64,000 nt of DNA from Nannochloropsis salina CCMP1776 (GCA_004565275.1 SDOX01000158.1:68976-132975), one strand, 5' to 3'. Shown: positions 31,042-42,470, counted from the first letter of the stretch. The notes: generated by a model from the letters alone, not told the origin. Program-made: numbers and translations.

Positions 31042-33286
31042 ATGGGATTTGACTTCATAAAAATGTCAGGGAGCTTATTTCGTCAAGCGGTGAGGCCCCT
31101 GACTTCGACTGTGCCTCAAGCCTCGGACAATTTCGACGACAGGAATGGCAGTGCACCTAGCTGTACCAAGCTAAACGAGTATATCACTTTAGAACAGCCT
31201 GATCGGCCAGAAGAAATGGCAGAGGAAACTCTTCGACAGGAGACTTGGAATAAAGGGCAAGACCAAGACCAAGCCAATCCGCCAAGACAGCGGGCGCCCT
31301 CGACCCCTGACCGGAGGTGCTACCTCGTGCATGAGGAGGAGAGATTGCGAGGTGATTGCGAGGGCGATAGTGTCCCTTTGAAACGTCAGTCGGATGAATG
31401 TAGGTCAGAAACAGGCTATGTGATGGTTCAACGGCCATGCTCGTCGTCGGAACTGGATAAACATATGAGTCAAGAGGCGAAGGAAGCTCTCCAAGAGGCG
31501 CCGGGTAAGGAAACCTTCAAAGCAGAAGATGCCGAGGCGGAACTTTCGGGCCCCCCGCGGACTGCCAAGCTTTCTCCGGATTGCGGTGTCGAAAGCCAAG
31601 CATGCGACGGGGCGCCAGAAGAGGAGGAAAAGACTTCCCTGTCGGCCCCTGCGCTGCCCGCAGTCATCCCCCCTGTACCCGAGCAGGTTCCTGCCCCCTC
31701 CACCCCGTCCGAGAGGTCTGCTTTGAGAGAAGAAAGCGAACACCCTCCCTTTAGGGATAGGGGCATCAGCAACAAACCGCGGCGCGGGTCGCCTTTAAAA
31801 TTGTCCCCCCCCATGAGCCTAGGAGAGGCGCCGGTCATGAGGAAGCTCATCCCCCTGGAAACGGGCTGGGCCCCCAAGGTCCGCTTCGTCATGGCAACCT
31901 CGGTTCGGGACTCGGAGACGCCGCTCTCGGTCATCAAGTCCGTGTCGAATGCGCTCTCCATCCAGACCACGCCCGATGGGCAGAGCATCGAGGTGGTGGC
32001 CAGGTCCTGGCAGGAGCTGAAGGAGGCCGAGGCCCTGCTCCGGCTCGTCTTCCAGTACTACAAGGGAGAGGGGAAGTGGTGGCTCTACACCATTCCCACC
32101 TTCGTCTCCTGCATCATCGCCGGGATCGAGGGCACGGAGCTCCCTCAGTTCTCGAACCCGACCCTGGGCTTGCACTGCGCAATCGCTCCCTACGACGCCG
32201 CTTCCACGCGCCGAGCCTTCTTCTTGACCTGCCCGGAATGGGGCCCCCAGAACGCCGCCTACCACTTCATCCGCCGGTGCTGGGAGTACTGGAAGGACCT
32301 CGGCTTGGAGCGGCAGCTGGACCGGTACCTGTCGGTGCTCTTGGGGGTGGTGGTGGTGCCCATCCGGGCGGACGGGAACTGTCTCTTCCGGGCCCTTGCA
32401 AAGAGCGTTTTGGGGGCGGAGGGGCAGCACTTGCAGGTGCGGCGAGAGGTGGTGCAGTTTATGCGCACGTCAGAGGAGCTGAGAGGCTTTATCGTGGCGG
32501 AGGACGAGGGGGAGGACGATGCGGCCTTTGCGGAGCGGTATTTCGTGGAGATGGAGCAGGATGGGACGTGGGGAGGTAAGAGGGTGGAGAGGAGGGAGGG
32601 GGGACAAAGGGGTTGGGTTTCTACGGGGCAAAAGAGTGCTAGTTCACCAGGCTGAGGTGTGAAACGCAAGTGCTTGTGCGAGTCTGCAGTCGTTTCTGCA
32701 ATGCTGACCGCCTTCCCCCTTTTCTGCAGACCAAGTGGAGATCACGGCTTTCACGCGCGTCTACCGGCGTGCCGTCCGCGTCTGGAGCTACAACTACACA
32801 GAGGCGCGCCTCCTTTCTGTAGTTACACCCCTCAACGAGGCCACGGAAGGCAGCAACGGGGGAGCGGGGGGCGATGCAGGCGGGGAGGGGAGGCTAGCTG
32901 GCGCCGGGGCAAGGGGCACCCGAGGGCCGGGGGAAGAGATCTGGCTTCTGCACTTGCACGGGCATTACTCCCTGCTGGAGGAGGGCAAGCCGCCCAGAAA
33001 CGAGGAATGGGAGCAGATGCTGCGGGAATGGGGAGAGGAGAAGGACGAACGCACCAATGTTCTCAGCTCCCCGCGGTGGGAGCCGCAGGAGGCGACGGAG
33101 GACATGGAGGCCGACGAGGAGAGGGCTGAGAGGGTCGAAAACATTGGGAGACAGGGAAGGCGAGAATTTGAAACAGATTGCGGAAAAGATGCGACCAAGG
33201 AGGGGTCAAGAGGGGTGCAACCGATGCGGATGGATGAGGAGAGCGACCTCGGCTCTGCTTCTCGCAGAGGCACTGAGGGGCCCTAG
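31042..33286 (+). CDS. OTU-domain deubiquitinase-like cysteine protease (two exons)
   Basis: Exon 1 is 31042-32575 and exon 2 is 32730-33286, joined in phase across TGGGGAG|GTAAG and TTCTGCAG. The ATG at 31042 is the first in frame and is followed by MGFDFIKMSG. The first 260 residues are acidic, Pro/Ser-rich and probably disordered. Residues about 260-420 are a conserved block that I do not recognise (MRKLIPLETGWAPKVRFVMA, YYKGEGKWWLYTIPTFVSCI). The OTU domain follows: ADGNCLFRALAKSVLG (Asp and Cys), VRREVVQFM, then across the intron TWGDQVEITAFTRVYRRAVR and the His in LHLHGHYSLLEE. All three catalytic positions are present, so an active ubiquitin or ubiquitin-like protease is likely. The C-terminus is charged. 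Confidence 0.85.
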
Positions 33287-34066
33287 ATAGGGGGAAAGGG
33301 TTGATCGCGACGAAGGGACAGCATATTTGAAACTAAAGGACAGGAGGGAGGGATTTGGAAGATGTCGGTGCGAGCCATGTGGAGGAGCAAGGGAGGCAGG
33401 GAATAAGCACAGGCTGGTGGTGGCTGCTTCGGAGTGAGGTAGGTATTATACAATACATAGGTTTAAGACGCAAGCCCTGAAAGCGTGCCAAGACTTATGT
33501 CGGCAAGGAGGAAGCAGGCAAAGATCGCCGGCTCGAGTGAGGGGGCAACCGCCCGAAGTGTGTACATGCTGAGACCGTGAAGGGGGGAGAAGTTCGGCGG
33601 GGAGGGGACCGGAAGTGAAGGCATTGGTGTGCTCCGTATACATAGCTGAATGGCGGGCCAGATAAGGAGTACTGACTGACCTTCAAAGAAACAGATCGAC
33701 GAGGGCTGTGCCCTAGGATATACGAAGGCAACAGGATATTTCTTCTTGTTGGGCGACATCTCTTCTCAGTCCTGCTGGCACACGCTTTAATTATTCGCAT
33801 GGGTTGTGCCCCCCCCTTCCTTAGATTCTATGCACACGCTCCAGTTCGTATATAACCAAGTCCCATCCCAGTCGAAAGTAAGGTGACTGCCTCGAGGCCC
33901 GTCCACACTCCCCACCCGACCCCTGTTCACACGCCACGACCCTCTTCCAATCCCAAAAGACGATTACATCCCCCCACTTCCCTTCCATGGCTCCCGCTTC
34001 CCCCTCTGCAAGCTATCCACACTGCCCATCAGGCTCGCAGGCCCCCCACGCTCCCTCCAGATATCT
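33287..34066. other. Convergent spacer
   Basis: 780 bases between convergent stops, the longest convergent gap apart from 11.4-12.4 and 60.1-61.0 kb. Only short unrecognised frames. No RNA gene or repeat was seen. Confidence 0.5.
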
Positions 34067-36307
34067 CTACGCCGCCTTCAGGCTGACCAGGGGGATCCCC
34101 TCCTGCACTACATCGCCCACTGCCCGGGCCACGGAGTCAACGGTGGCGTCCTGTGGGGCCGCGATCACGTGCTCCATCTTCATGGCCTCCAGGATGAGCA
34201 AGGACTGCCCCTTCCGCACCGCCTCGCCGGCCTTGACCAACACCTTCACGAGCTTTCCCGGCATGGGCGCCAGGATTCGCGGTATGACCCCCCCCGCCAG
34301 CTCGTGCCCCAGCGCCGCGGCCGGTACCCGCAGGGAGAACGTGGTCCGCTGCAAAGGATCGTCCACGAGGCCGCCACTCCGGAGCCACAGCTGCACCCTC
34401 GCGCCGCCTCGCATCCCGCCGTCCTCTATCCAGGCGCTGTACTTGTACGTGACACCCTCGACCGTGGCCTCCCATTCGTCGCCGTGAGCCCCGCTCGCCC
34501 TGTCTCCTTCGCAACGGGGCCCCGACACCCGATAAGCCTGCCCGTCAGGCATCTCCACCCGCAGGCCCCACGCATGCCTCCCCCCGCCCCCCCCCTCCTG
34601 CACGCCTCCGTCCATCACGCCCGCCTTCAAGGCAAAGGATTCCTCAAGCCCGTCCACGACGAATTCCACGGGCAACGTCCGTCTTCCCACGCCCCGCCAT
34701 GCGCCCCCTAGCCAAGGCGTGCCCCCCCGCGGTGCCTCTCGCTGCTGCGTCAAGGCGTAGGCGGCGAGGGCCAACAGGTGGGGGGAGGGCGGGGAGGGCG
34801 GTGGGATGGACACGTCCGCCTCGTACTCGACCAGGAAGCCGGTGGTCACACCGCCGCGCTCAAAGGCCGGATGCCCGACGCAGCGCTCGAGAAACTCGAG
34901 GTTGTTGGGCAGTCCTGCGATCTGGTAGTCGCGCAGGACGCGGGCCATGCGCCGAAGGGCCTCCGGGCGGGAGGGCGCCCAGGTCAGTAGCTTGGCGATC
35001 ATGGGGTCGTAGTACATGCTCACCTCGTCCCCCTCCACCACGCCCGTCTCCACGCGGACCACCCCCTCCTCCGACACTGGCGTCCGCAGCCGCTTGAGGG
35101 AGCCCGTGGCCGGTAAGAAGCCCTTGGCCGGGTTCTCCGCGTAGATGCGAGCCTCGATGGCGTGGCCCCGCGCCCGGATATCCGCCTGCTCCCGCACGGG
35201 CAGGGGCTCGCCCGCCGCCACTCGGAGCTGCCACTCGACCAGGTCGACCCCGGTGACCATCTCAGTCACGCAGTGCTCCACCTGCAGGCGCGTGTTCATC
35301 TCGCAGAAGTAAAAGCGCTGCGAGGCGGGGTCCAAGAGAAACTCCACGGTGCCCGCGCCCGTGTACCCGACCGCCTTAGCAGCTAGGACGGCGGCCCTCC
35401 CCATCTCCTCCCTGATCGCCTCCCCGAGGCCAGGCGCCGGGGACTCTTCGAGCACCTTCTGGTGTCGGCGTTGCACCGAGCAGTCTCTCTCGTGCAGGTG
35501 CACCGCATTCCCGTGCCGGTCTCCGAACACCTGCAGCTCGATGTGCCGCGGGTTCACCAAGTACTTCTCGATCAGCATCCTGTCCCGCCCGAAGGACTTG
35601 AGCGCCTCGCGGCGACAGGCCTCCAGGGCGGGAATGAAATCGGCCGCCGCCATGACCCTGCGCATGCCCTTGCCCCCGCCCCCCGTCACCGCCTTGATCA
35701 TCACCGGGTAGCCTACCTTCTCCGCCTCCGCTAGCAAGCGCGCATCGTCCTGATCCTCTCCGTAGTAGGCCGGCGTCACGGGCACCCCCGCCTCGGTCAT
35801 GATCCGCTTGGCTGCCGCCTTCGACCCCATGGAGCGCAGGGCTGGCACTGGAGGACCCACAAACACCACGCCCGCGGACTGGCACATTTCCGCAAAGTCC
35901 GGGTTTTCTGAGAGGAAACCATAGCCCGGATGCAGGGCTTGGACGCCTGCCCGCTTCGCCACCTCGAGGATTTTTTCCTTGACTAGGTAGGACTCGGTGG
36001 TAGGCGAGGGTCCGATCCAGTGCGCCTCGTCGGCCATCCGGACGAACTGCGACCGGGCATCGGCATCACTGTACACAGCAACAGTCTTGATGCCCATTTT
36101 TCGGGCCGTGCGAATGATGCGGCATGCAATCTCGCCACGATTGGCTATCAGGAGCTTGGTGAAGGGCTTCGAAGATGGAGGGGACCCCTCAGCAGGCGTT
36201 GCAGACGTGCTGCCGTGTGACATCAAAGTCCGGGAATACAACAATGTTCCTGATGTCCTCCATGATAATGAAATGTGTATTTTTACCAGCCTCCGACTGT
36301 TCCACAT
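34067..36307 (-). CDS. MCCA: 3-Methylcrotonyl-CoA carboxylase alpha (biotin) subunit
   Basis: 746 residues, intronless. It carries biotin and carboxylates it in the leucine degradation pathway of mitochondria; the beta subunit is not in this window. Residues about 1-50 are Arg/Ser-rich, like a mitochondrial presequence. The biotin carboxylase domain starts KLLIANRGEIACRIIRTARK and has HPGYGFLSENPDFAEMC, the ATP-binding loop GGGGKGMRRV, HLHERDCSVQRRHQK and FCEMNTRLQVEHCVTEMVTG. The last carries Cys where most relatives have Pro. The biotinyl domain near the C-terminus has LILEAMKMEHVIAAP. The order BC-BT-BCCP and the text LVEWQLRVAAGEPLP fit MCC better than the propionyl enzyme, which is the main alternative. 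Confidence 0.9.
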   Translation of the reverse strand: MWNSRRLVKIHISLSWRTSGTLLYSRTLMSHGSTSATPAEGSPPSSKPFTKLLIANRGEIACRIIRTARKMGIKTVAVYSDADARSQFVRMADEAHWIGPSPTTESYLVKEKILEVAKRAGVQALHPGYGFLSENPDFAEMCQSAGVVFVGPPVPALRSMGSKAAAKRIMTEAGVPVTPAYYGEDQDDARLLAEAEKVGYPVMIKAVTGGGGKGMRRVMAAADFIPALEACRREALKSFGRDRMLIEKYLVNPRHIELQVFGDRHGNAVHLHERDCSVQRRHQKVLEESPAPGLGEAIREEMGRAAVLAAKAVGYTGAGTVEFLLDPASQRFYFCEMNTRLQVEHCVTEMVTGVDLVEWQLRVAAGEPLPVREQADIRARGHAIEARIYAENPAKGFLPATGSLKRLRTPVSEEGVVRVETGVVEGDEVSMYYDPMIAKLLTWAPSRPEALRRMARVLRDYQIAGLPNNLEFLERCVGHPAFERGGVTTGFLVEYEADVSIPPPSPPSPHLLALAAYALTQQREAPRGGTPWLGGAWRGVGRRTLPVEFVVDGLEESFALKAGVMDGGVQEGGGGGRHAWGLRVEMPDGQAYRVSGPRCEGDRASGAHGDEWEATVEGVTYKYSAWIEDGGMRGGARVQLWLRSGGLVDDPLQRTTFSLRVPAAALGHELAGGVIPRILAPMPGKLVKVLVKAGEAVRKGQSLLILEAMKMEHVIAAPQDATVDSVARAVGDVVQEGIPLVSLKAA

Positions 36308-36793
36308 GGAAATATATTAGAAAAGTATGCGCACTCCAAGGTAAAGAAGAATGATGAAAGGAAAAAGCTATGATGTTCAGGGGGTCGTACGAAGAATTGC
36401 TTCGCAGCTTCGAAAGCTCGACGTGGTAAAATTGGATATCTACGCGGCTCCTGTATTAATAAATGGACCAGATTTGCATCCTATGTTAGCATTGACCTGT
36501 CAGGGCACAGAATGTTGAAGGAGGGCGGAAGGCAAGCGACCGTGGGCGATAGCTAAGAGGCGACCCGCTCCTAGAAACGCGCGTGCCCGTCCCGACCCCC
36601 GACTTTTTTTATGTGCCTGCAGATACCATACATACTCATTCCCACCTTATTCTTCTCTTTTATTTGAAGGCCGGCAGGCAACCCAGGACCTTACTTTTCC
36701 TTGAGGGCAAGGGCGTCGCCGTCCTCGCCGACGGTAGGGCCCATCCCCGAAAGGGGGCTCCTGCAGGACTTGGCTTGCGTGCAGTGAGACGTC
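36308..36793. promoter_or_regulatory. Divergent spacer between MCCA and the large secreted protein
   Basis: 486 bases between head-to-head starts, AT-rich next to the MCCA start (36310-36480). By position it is a shared promoter region. No other feature is seen. Confidence 0.4.
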
Positions 36794-39700
36794 ATGACGA
36801 CATCGAGAATACCTTTGTTTGCCAACGCATGCGGTGTAATATTGGCAGCAATTCTTCTGGGACTAGCGCAAGCGGAGGGGCCTTCCATGGGTACGTTTTA
36901 GCAGTTTATTACTCTTCGCTTGATGTACTTGAGCTAACTGTGTTCATTATCTGTACAAACACAGAAGATGCGGATCTTTCGTCAACCACGGAGCACAATG
37001 TGGATGGCCCCGTAAGTATTCGGTCACAAAAATTTTCATTCCTGCGTCTTCCGTCCCTCTTTCCGCGCTTGGAGCCCGCCTCCGCGTCCCCGGAGCGTAG
37101 CTTCCACAGCCTGGAGGCCCTATCAGTCGATCCAGAGACAGGTGGCGTCTACTGGGCCACGCAGCCCTGCCAGGCCCAGTCCAACAAGCCGTGCCTGTCA
37201 TCTGTGACCAGTGTGCAGTTACTGCGGGAGGTGCTGGACAATCCGGGCCTGTGCGGCGCGGGGATCAGCTTCACCCTTGATCCCGAGGACCCAAGCCAGC
37301 CCCTGGGCCCCTACTTCCGGAAGAACTTCCACCCCGCCGCCTGCGCTGACCTCTGGTACGACCTGCTCCCAGGGGCGGTCATGTTCGAGGCCGACTGGGA
37401 CCTGAAGCTCCTGCTGCACGACGCGGACGGCCGGGCGCAGGGCCTGGGCCCCTGGTACAGGTCTATCGAGGCTCTGAGCCGCGCCTTCCCCCCCCCCTCG
37501 GGGCCGAGGTGCTGGGCAAGGTCTGGCTGGTGGCGGAGGCCCTGGAAGTGGAGGAGTCGACGCACGGCATCGCCTTCGGGAAGGTGGCCCTGCGCATGCG
37601 GGCTGCGGCCGTCCGCCGGGACCCGGGCGCCCCCTCGGGCCTCTCGGAGGCCGGTCCCCCCGCCCCGGCCCTGGCCGCCTTCGTCCGCCTCGCGAACCAG
37701 CACATGGAGGAGCTCGTCGAGCACCTCCCCTCCTTCCAGTACCTAGAGCAGCTAGTCGTCGCCCAGGAGGCCGCCCGGTTCCTGGCGGCGCGGCGGATTT
37801 CTCTGCCGGTCCCGGCCGGTCTCGCCGCTCTGCGCTCCCCCCTGAGCGGCCGCCACCGGGTCCCGGCCCTGCACTTGGAACGCACGCGGGTACTCAGCTA
37901 TGCGGGCGTCGTGCTGGTGGACCGGGTGGACATGTCCCTGCTGCGCTTGGGCGAGGACGTGGCCATGGGCCCCGGGAGCAGGGCGCTGCTGGAGGGCCTG
38001 CCCGAGCAAACCTCCAACCGCGGTCGCGTCCGCCGCTTCGCCTGCGGCCTTCGCAACGGCAGCACGCACGACCTGCAGAGCCTGCATCAGCTCTTTGCGA
38101 GCAACGTGTCCTTGGAGTGCCGACGTGAGATGAGTTGGGCCGAGCACATGGCTGGAGAGAGAACCTCGGCGGAGGAGGGGGAGGGGGAGGAGGCGCCGGA
38201 GGAGGCCGCTGAATACGAAGCTTGTCCTGAGGCCCTGGCAGTCTGGTCAACAGAGGCGGAGGAATGGAGGGTATGGGCCAGTGAGACTCTGCGGAAGGAC
38301 GGAAGGGCCCCTGCTGGCAAGGGAAACGAGGGGGGGGGGAAAGGGTGGGCGAGGAGGAGGGGAAGGGGGAAGGGGACGACGGGGCTGGGCGGGAGGAGGA
38401 GAAGGAGGGGGGCGGAGAGGAGCAGACAATGTCGGAGGAGATATGCGCGGAGATCCAGGGAGTAGAGGACGGAAAAGAGAGTGGGCTTGGACAAGAAGGG
38501 AAGGACAAGGAAGAGGAGGAGAAGGAAAAGGTGGAGGGCGAGGAGAAGGTTGAGTACGAAGCAGCGAGTCTGGCAGAGACAGTACCATACAACGTAACAG
38601 GCAGGGTGCTGATCCTGGGTCGAGTGGATGGGGCGGATGAGGATGACTGCAGGGAGGATCCAACCTTTTCGAAGAAGGAGGAGGGCATGGAGGAAGAAGA
38701 GGGGAGGGTGCTTTTGGCGATGGAAAACCAAAGCGGTTTGACCGAAGCGATCGCGCTCCACGAGCCTGTGGGTGTTCTGCTTGTCCAGTTGGAGGAAATG
38801 AGGCAGCGGCGACGGCGGGATACGAGTAAGCCTAAGGGAGGGAAGGAGGAGAGGAGGAGGGGCAGCGCCCCAAGGCAGAAGGGCGTGGAGGATGACGGGC
38901 TGTATCCCGCTCTCCCGCCCGGCCTGCCCGTTCGGTTCATATCTGAGGACGTGGCCCGGGATATTAAAAAGGCCGAATGCCGGCATGGAGTGTTGCATGT
39001 ATGGTTGACGTGCGGGATGGAGCGGGATCTGGGGTCAGGCCAGCAGGAGGAGGAGGAGGAGGAGGGCGGGGAAGAGGAGGAACGGGGCGGGAAGCGCTCC
39101 CTGGTGCACGAGGGAGCGCTCTACCGGACCTTGGACGCCGTCGTAGTCGACGCCGAGCATACCGGGTGCCAAGAACAGGATCTGCCCCTCCCAGAGGGCT
39201 TCGAGATAGCGCCTGCCTCACCTGGGGTGGTAGAGGCGGTGGTGCGACAGCACAGGTGGGGCACTAGCTCCCTCCTCCTCCAGGCCACCGAGGGCGGGGG
39301 CGAGGGGCCGGGGGAGCGGCTGCAGGTGCCCCCAGCCTTTGCTTCCCTTGCCACGGCGGCGCTGCTCGGTCAGGGAGGCCGGGCGATGGAGACGGGGGAC
39401 CTGGTCGTCCGGGCCAGTGAGGGCTCCGGCCCGCCCCGCTATCGGCCCCGGCAATGCGACGCCCGCATCCTCATCCGCACGGCCGTCTGCACCGTCAGTT
39501 ACGGTGGCTACTCCTACCGCGTGCTGGAGCCTGGCGTGCCTGTGGACCTCCTGGAGGTGCCGGACGCGCCTGCTGTCTTCGGAGGACTGCGCGGCCTCCA
39601 GCTGCCCGAGGGATGGGAGTTGTCGCCCGTGAACCGGGGTATCGCACAGAGGGTGGTGGGCGCGCACGCATGGGGGACTGACGCGCTGATCCTGGCCGAC

Positions 39701-40213
39701 GGTAAGGGGTATCCCACTCTGCTCTATTTCAACCGCCGATCCCAACAGCAGAAAGAGCAGCAGCGACAAGAGGGAGAGGGCCGCGCCCCTCTCGCCCCGC
39801 ATCACCGGATCTTGATCCGACGGCGGGATTCGGACCAGGGTGGCGACGTGGCGCCCGAAGAGGCTGGCGAAGGAGAAGAAATGGGCGGGGAGGGAGACTT
39901 GCGCATGGGAGATATGTACCGCGCTGATGCGAATGCCGTGCTCGAGTTCAGGAGGCTCGCGAGGGAGGGCGGGGGTTACCTGCTTGAAATAGAGGTGAGC
40001 GAGCGGGTCATGATCCACGGAGGGGTGGATCTGACGTCCGTGAGGCGCGTCAGCCGAGACGAGACGGCGGCTGGGGGGATGTGGCAGGGAGAAGGGGCGA
40101 AGAGTGTCTTGGCGGCTTTGGGAAGGGACCTGGCAAGGGGTCAAGTCGGGGGAACGCTCTGGGAGGGGAACGGCGCATCCGCGAAGAGATGCGAGGTGTT
40201 TAGGACGACATAG
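36794..40213 (+). CDS. Large secreted multidomain protein of unknown function, read in three frames because of homopolymer breaks
   Basis: Starts at the ATG at 36794 with a signal peptide, ACGVILAAILLGLAQAEG. Exon 1 ends at 36890 and exon 2 starts at 36965 after ACACAG; a further short intron at about 37012-37074 is possible. Blocks in order: a domain seen also in bacterial proteins (LLPGAVMFEADWDLKLL, then VWLVAEALEVEESTHGIAFG, LANQHMEELVEHLPSFQYLE), an acidic linker, and a C-terminal part with two copies of a unit of about 45 residues (LPLPEGFEIAPASPGVVEAV and LQLPEGWELSPVNRGIAQRV, each followed by H-x-WGT). The frame changes at the C run 37488-37497 and the G run 38330-38339 while conservation continues on both sides, so a single gene with assembly errors is my reading. 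Function is unknown. Confidence 0.65.
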
Positions 40214-40412
40214 AGTTCATAAATCTGAAAGCAAATAATTCATAGACGCCAAGAAAGATAGTACCCATCGGGTGCGTCTGGTAGCCCATCACCTTGCTTT
40301 CAAATCCAAAAACCGCTTTGCTCTGCCCTGCCAACATGAAGCGGGTGGTTGTGGATCCTCACCTACTGATGTTCCCCGACCGGGACATCTACATGTACTT
40401 TCATCGACATAT

Positions 40413-42470
40413 CTAGAATACTTTCGCCGACGGTAAGTCCGCTTCCTCTTCTCCATCCCGCCCCTCGTGCCCGGCCTCGCCCGGCGCATACATGAGCCGG
40501 ACTTGGACGTAGTCTTTTTTCCCCGCCAAGTGCACGCGTTTCTGAAGGCGCCCGTCCTTGTCCGGGCGGGCTGGCCCCGTCAGAGTCGCGAAGGCAAGGT
40601 CGGCATGGCCCTTGGAGAGAAAGCGGGCGGTGGCTCGCCCCAGGGAGCCCTCGGCCCCCGAGGTCGCCACGGGATCGACGGTTACAGGGGCCACGTGGGT
40701 GCGGGTCTGGAACATGTCCTTGATGTGCGCGGCCGTGACGAAGGAGGGGATGCGGTGCAGCAGGAGGCAGGACTGGACCGCCTCCGCCCGCCGCCCCTTC
40801 TTGTTGGGAGCAGCCGGCAGGCGGGGGACCGGCGCCACGGGCCCTCGGTCCAGGAAGTGGCGGGCAATGCGGAGGGTGACCTGGGCGTCCGCGACCGAGT
40901 CGTGCATGTCGGCCATGTCCAGACCCAGGAGCGCGCTGGCCACGTCCTTGAGGGCGGGCGTGTGGTTGGGAGCGTCCTCCCGCTCGAAGAGGAGGGCGGT
41001 GTCCACGACGCGGGAGTGCTTCATCTTGAGCGCCGTCAGATCGTTGCAAAGGCCGTGCCCGATCAGCACGGTTTCCGTGCAGCACAGGTGCAGCATAGCG
41101 GCCTGAGCGTGGCGGAAGGTGAACATGACCTGGCGGAGATCCTCTGGGCGGATCCCGTGGATGTCGGTCCGATAGTCGATGACGGGGAGGGAGGGCAGCA
41201 CCAGCGTGTCCAGGAGCACCTGCTTCTCGTCGTGCCCGCACACCACGCTCAGGCGGATCAACGCCTTCCCGTCCTGCTCCATGCTCACCGGGTCTCGCGT
41301 GGCACACATCTCGCAGTCCAGGGCCAGCACGTGGGGCAGGTCTCTGCACCAAGCGCCGTGCTTCTTCGCCTCGATCCAGTCCGCTTCCCCCTTTTTTTGG
41401 GCGGCCAGGGCTCGATAGTTGGCCTCAAAGCGCGCGTGCTCCATTGTCGCCTTCACGCAGCCAGTCCAGGGGCTGCCAGCGTGGAAGCAAACCTCCTCTT
41501 TCACGGCCTCCGCCTGGCAACTCTCCTCCTTCGCGTGCTGCGAGAGGTTGGCCCCTACTACACTCTGCGCGCTCTCCTCGCCTTCCTCGCCCTCCCCTTG
41601 AACCAGCTCTCCATCCTCCGGCTCATCGTCGTCGCGAGTGGCTCCGTTAGGCTTGCGGGCGATTGTGAAAGGCGTCACCGGCAGCGCGGATAGCTTGCTA
41701 AGCATGCTTACTCCGTTCCCAACCCCGGGGGACGCCGGCGAGGAAGCGGACTGACTTGGTCGCACCGGCACGCTCACAGACAGCGCAGATGATCCACCTC
41801 TTTTCTTTTGTACAGAGTGCACAGGAGCACCTCTTTTAGCGGCTGCGGCCACCGGCTGCCTAAGGTGAGAAGTCGCGGGAAGAGGAGGGACGACGGCGAG
41901 GAAGGGGTTCGTGACGTCGTGACCGACGCAAGGCTCGGCTGTTGGCTTGCTTGTGGAGGCAATATTATTCTTTCTGGACACGGCTGTGACAGAAGTGGGT
42001 CCGACATGGACAGCGGCCTTCACAGCCCGTGGTAAGCCCTCCTCTTCAGCCTCCTCGGTAGAAGTGCTTTCGTCCGTCTCGGGCTCCTGTTTCTTGGACC
42101 GCTTCCGAGGTGCCGCATGGCCAGCGGTGGAATACGATGGCGGCGAGGATGAAGTACGCTTCTTGCTCTGATCCTGTTTATCTGCTGCGATCTGGAGGCG
42201 GACTTGCTGCATAGCGTGGGAATTCTTGGTAGTGTTGGGGAGCGTGGCACGAGGTGCGGGCACTGTGGCCGCGACGGTGCCCGCATGCACAAAGGAACAA
42301 TTAGCTCCATTGCGACAGCCTTGAGGAAGGGTAAAAAATGCGCACACTGCTTTTTCGCCCGCTGCACCGCTGTCTTCCGCCCGCACCAGCTTGTACTTGG
42401 GAGTGGTTGGGGCCATAGAGCACTGAGCGATTAAGAGCCCTTGACTAGGTCGCGGCTTCTTGGGCTGCAA
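40413..42470 (-). CDS. REX1/REXO1-like DEDDh 3'-5' RNA exonuclease with CCCH finger
   Basis: 685 residues. Residues 43-62 form a C-x8-C-x5-C-x3-H zinc finger (CAFFTLPQGCRNGANCSFVH), an RNA-binding element. Residues about 100-320 are low-complexity, Ser/Lys/Glu-rich. The exonuclease domain is about 378-542: LALDCEMCA (D385, E387), YRTDIHGIRPEDL, LIGHGLCNDLTALKMKH (D477), VVDTALLF and MADMHDSVADAQVTL (H523, D528), a complete DEDDh set. The C-terminus (about 570-670) looks like a small RRM-type fold. Relatives trim rRNA, 5S RNA and tRNA ends; the exact target is not predictable. A second Met at residue 19 may be the real start. Confidence 0.88.
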   Translation of the reverse strand: MQPKKPRPSQGLLIAQCSMAPTTPKYKLVRAEDSGAAGEKAVCAFFTLPQGCRNGANCSFVHAGTVAATVPAPRATLPNTTKNSHAMQQVRLQIAADKQDQSKKRTSSSPPSYSTAGHAAPRKRSKKQEPETDESTSTEEAEEEGLPRAVKAAVHVGPTSVTAVSRKNNIASTSKPTAEPCVGHDVTNPFLAVVPPLPATSHLRQPVAAAAKRGAPVHSVQKKRGGSSALSVSVPVRPSQSASSPASPGVGNGVSMLSKLSALPVTPFTIARKPNGATRDDDEPEDGELVQGEGEEGEESAQSVVGANLSQHAKEESCQAEAVKEEVCFHAGSPWTGCVKATMEHARFEANYRALAAQKKGEADWIEAKKHGAWCRDLPHVLALDCEMCATRDPVSMEQDGKALIRLSVVCGHDEKQVLLDTLVLPSLPVIDYRTDIHGIRPEDLRQVMFTFRHAQAAMLHLCCTETVLIGHGLCNDLTALKMKHSRVVDTALLFEREDAPNHTPALKDVASALLGLDMADMHDSVADAQVTLRIARHFLDRGPVAPVPRLPAAPNKKGRRAEAVQSCLLLHRIPSFVTAAHIKDMFQTRTHVAPVTVDPVATSGAEGSLGRATARFLSKGHADLAFATLTGPARPDKDGRLQKRVHLAGKKDYVQVRLMYAPGEAGHEGRDGEEEADLPSAKVF

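Noticed and set aside
36583-36793. Upstream extension of the frame preceding the large secreted protein
   Set aside because: A different-frame ATG at 36794 gives a clear signal peptide and joins in phase to the next exon, so the longer frame is a chance reading of promoter DNA and intron.
40467-41693. 408-codon plus-strand frame
   Set aside because: Antisense to the REX1-like exonuclease, which has a complete catalytic set.
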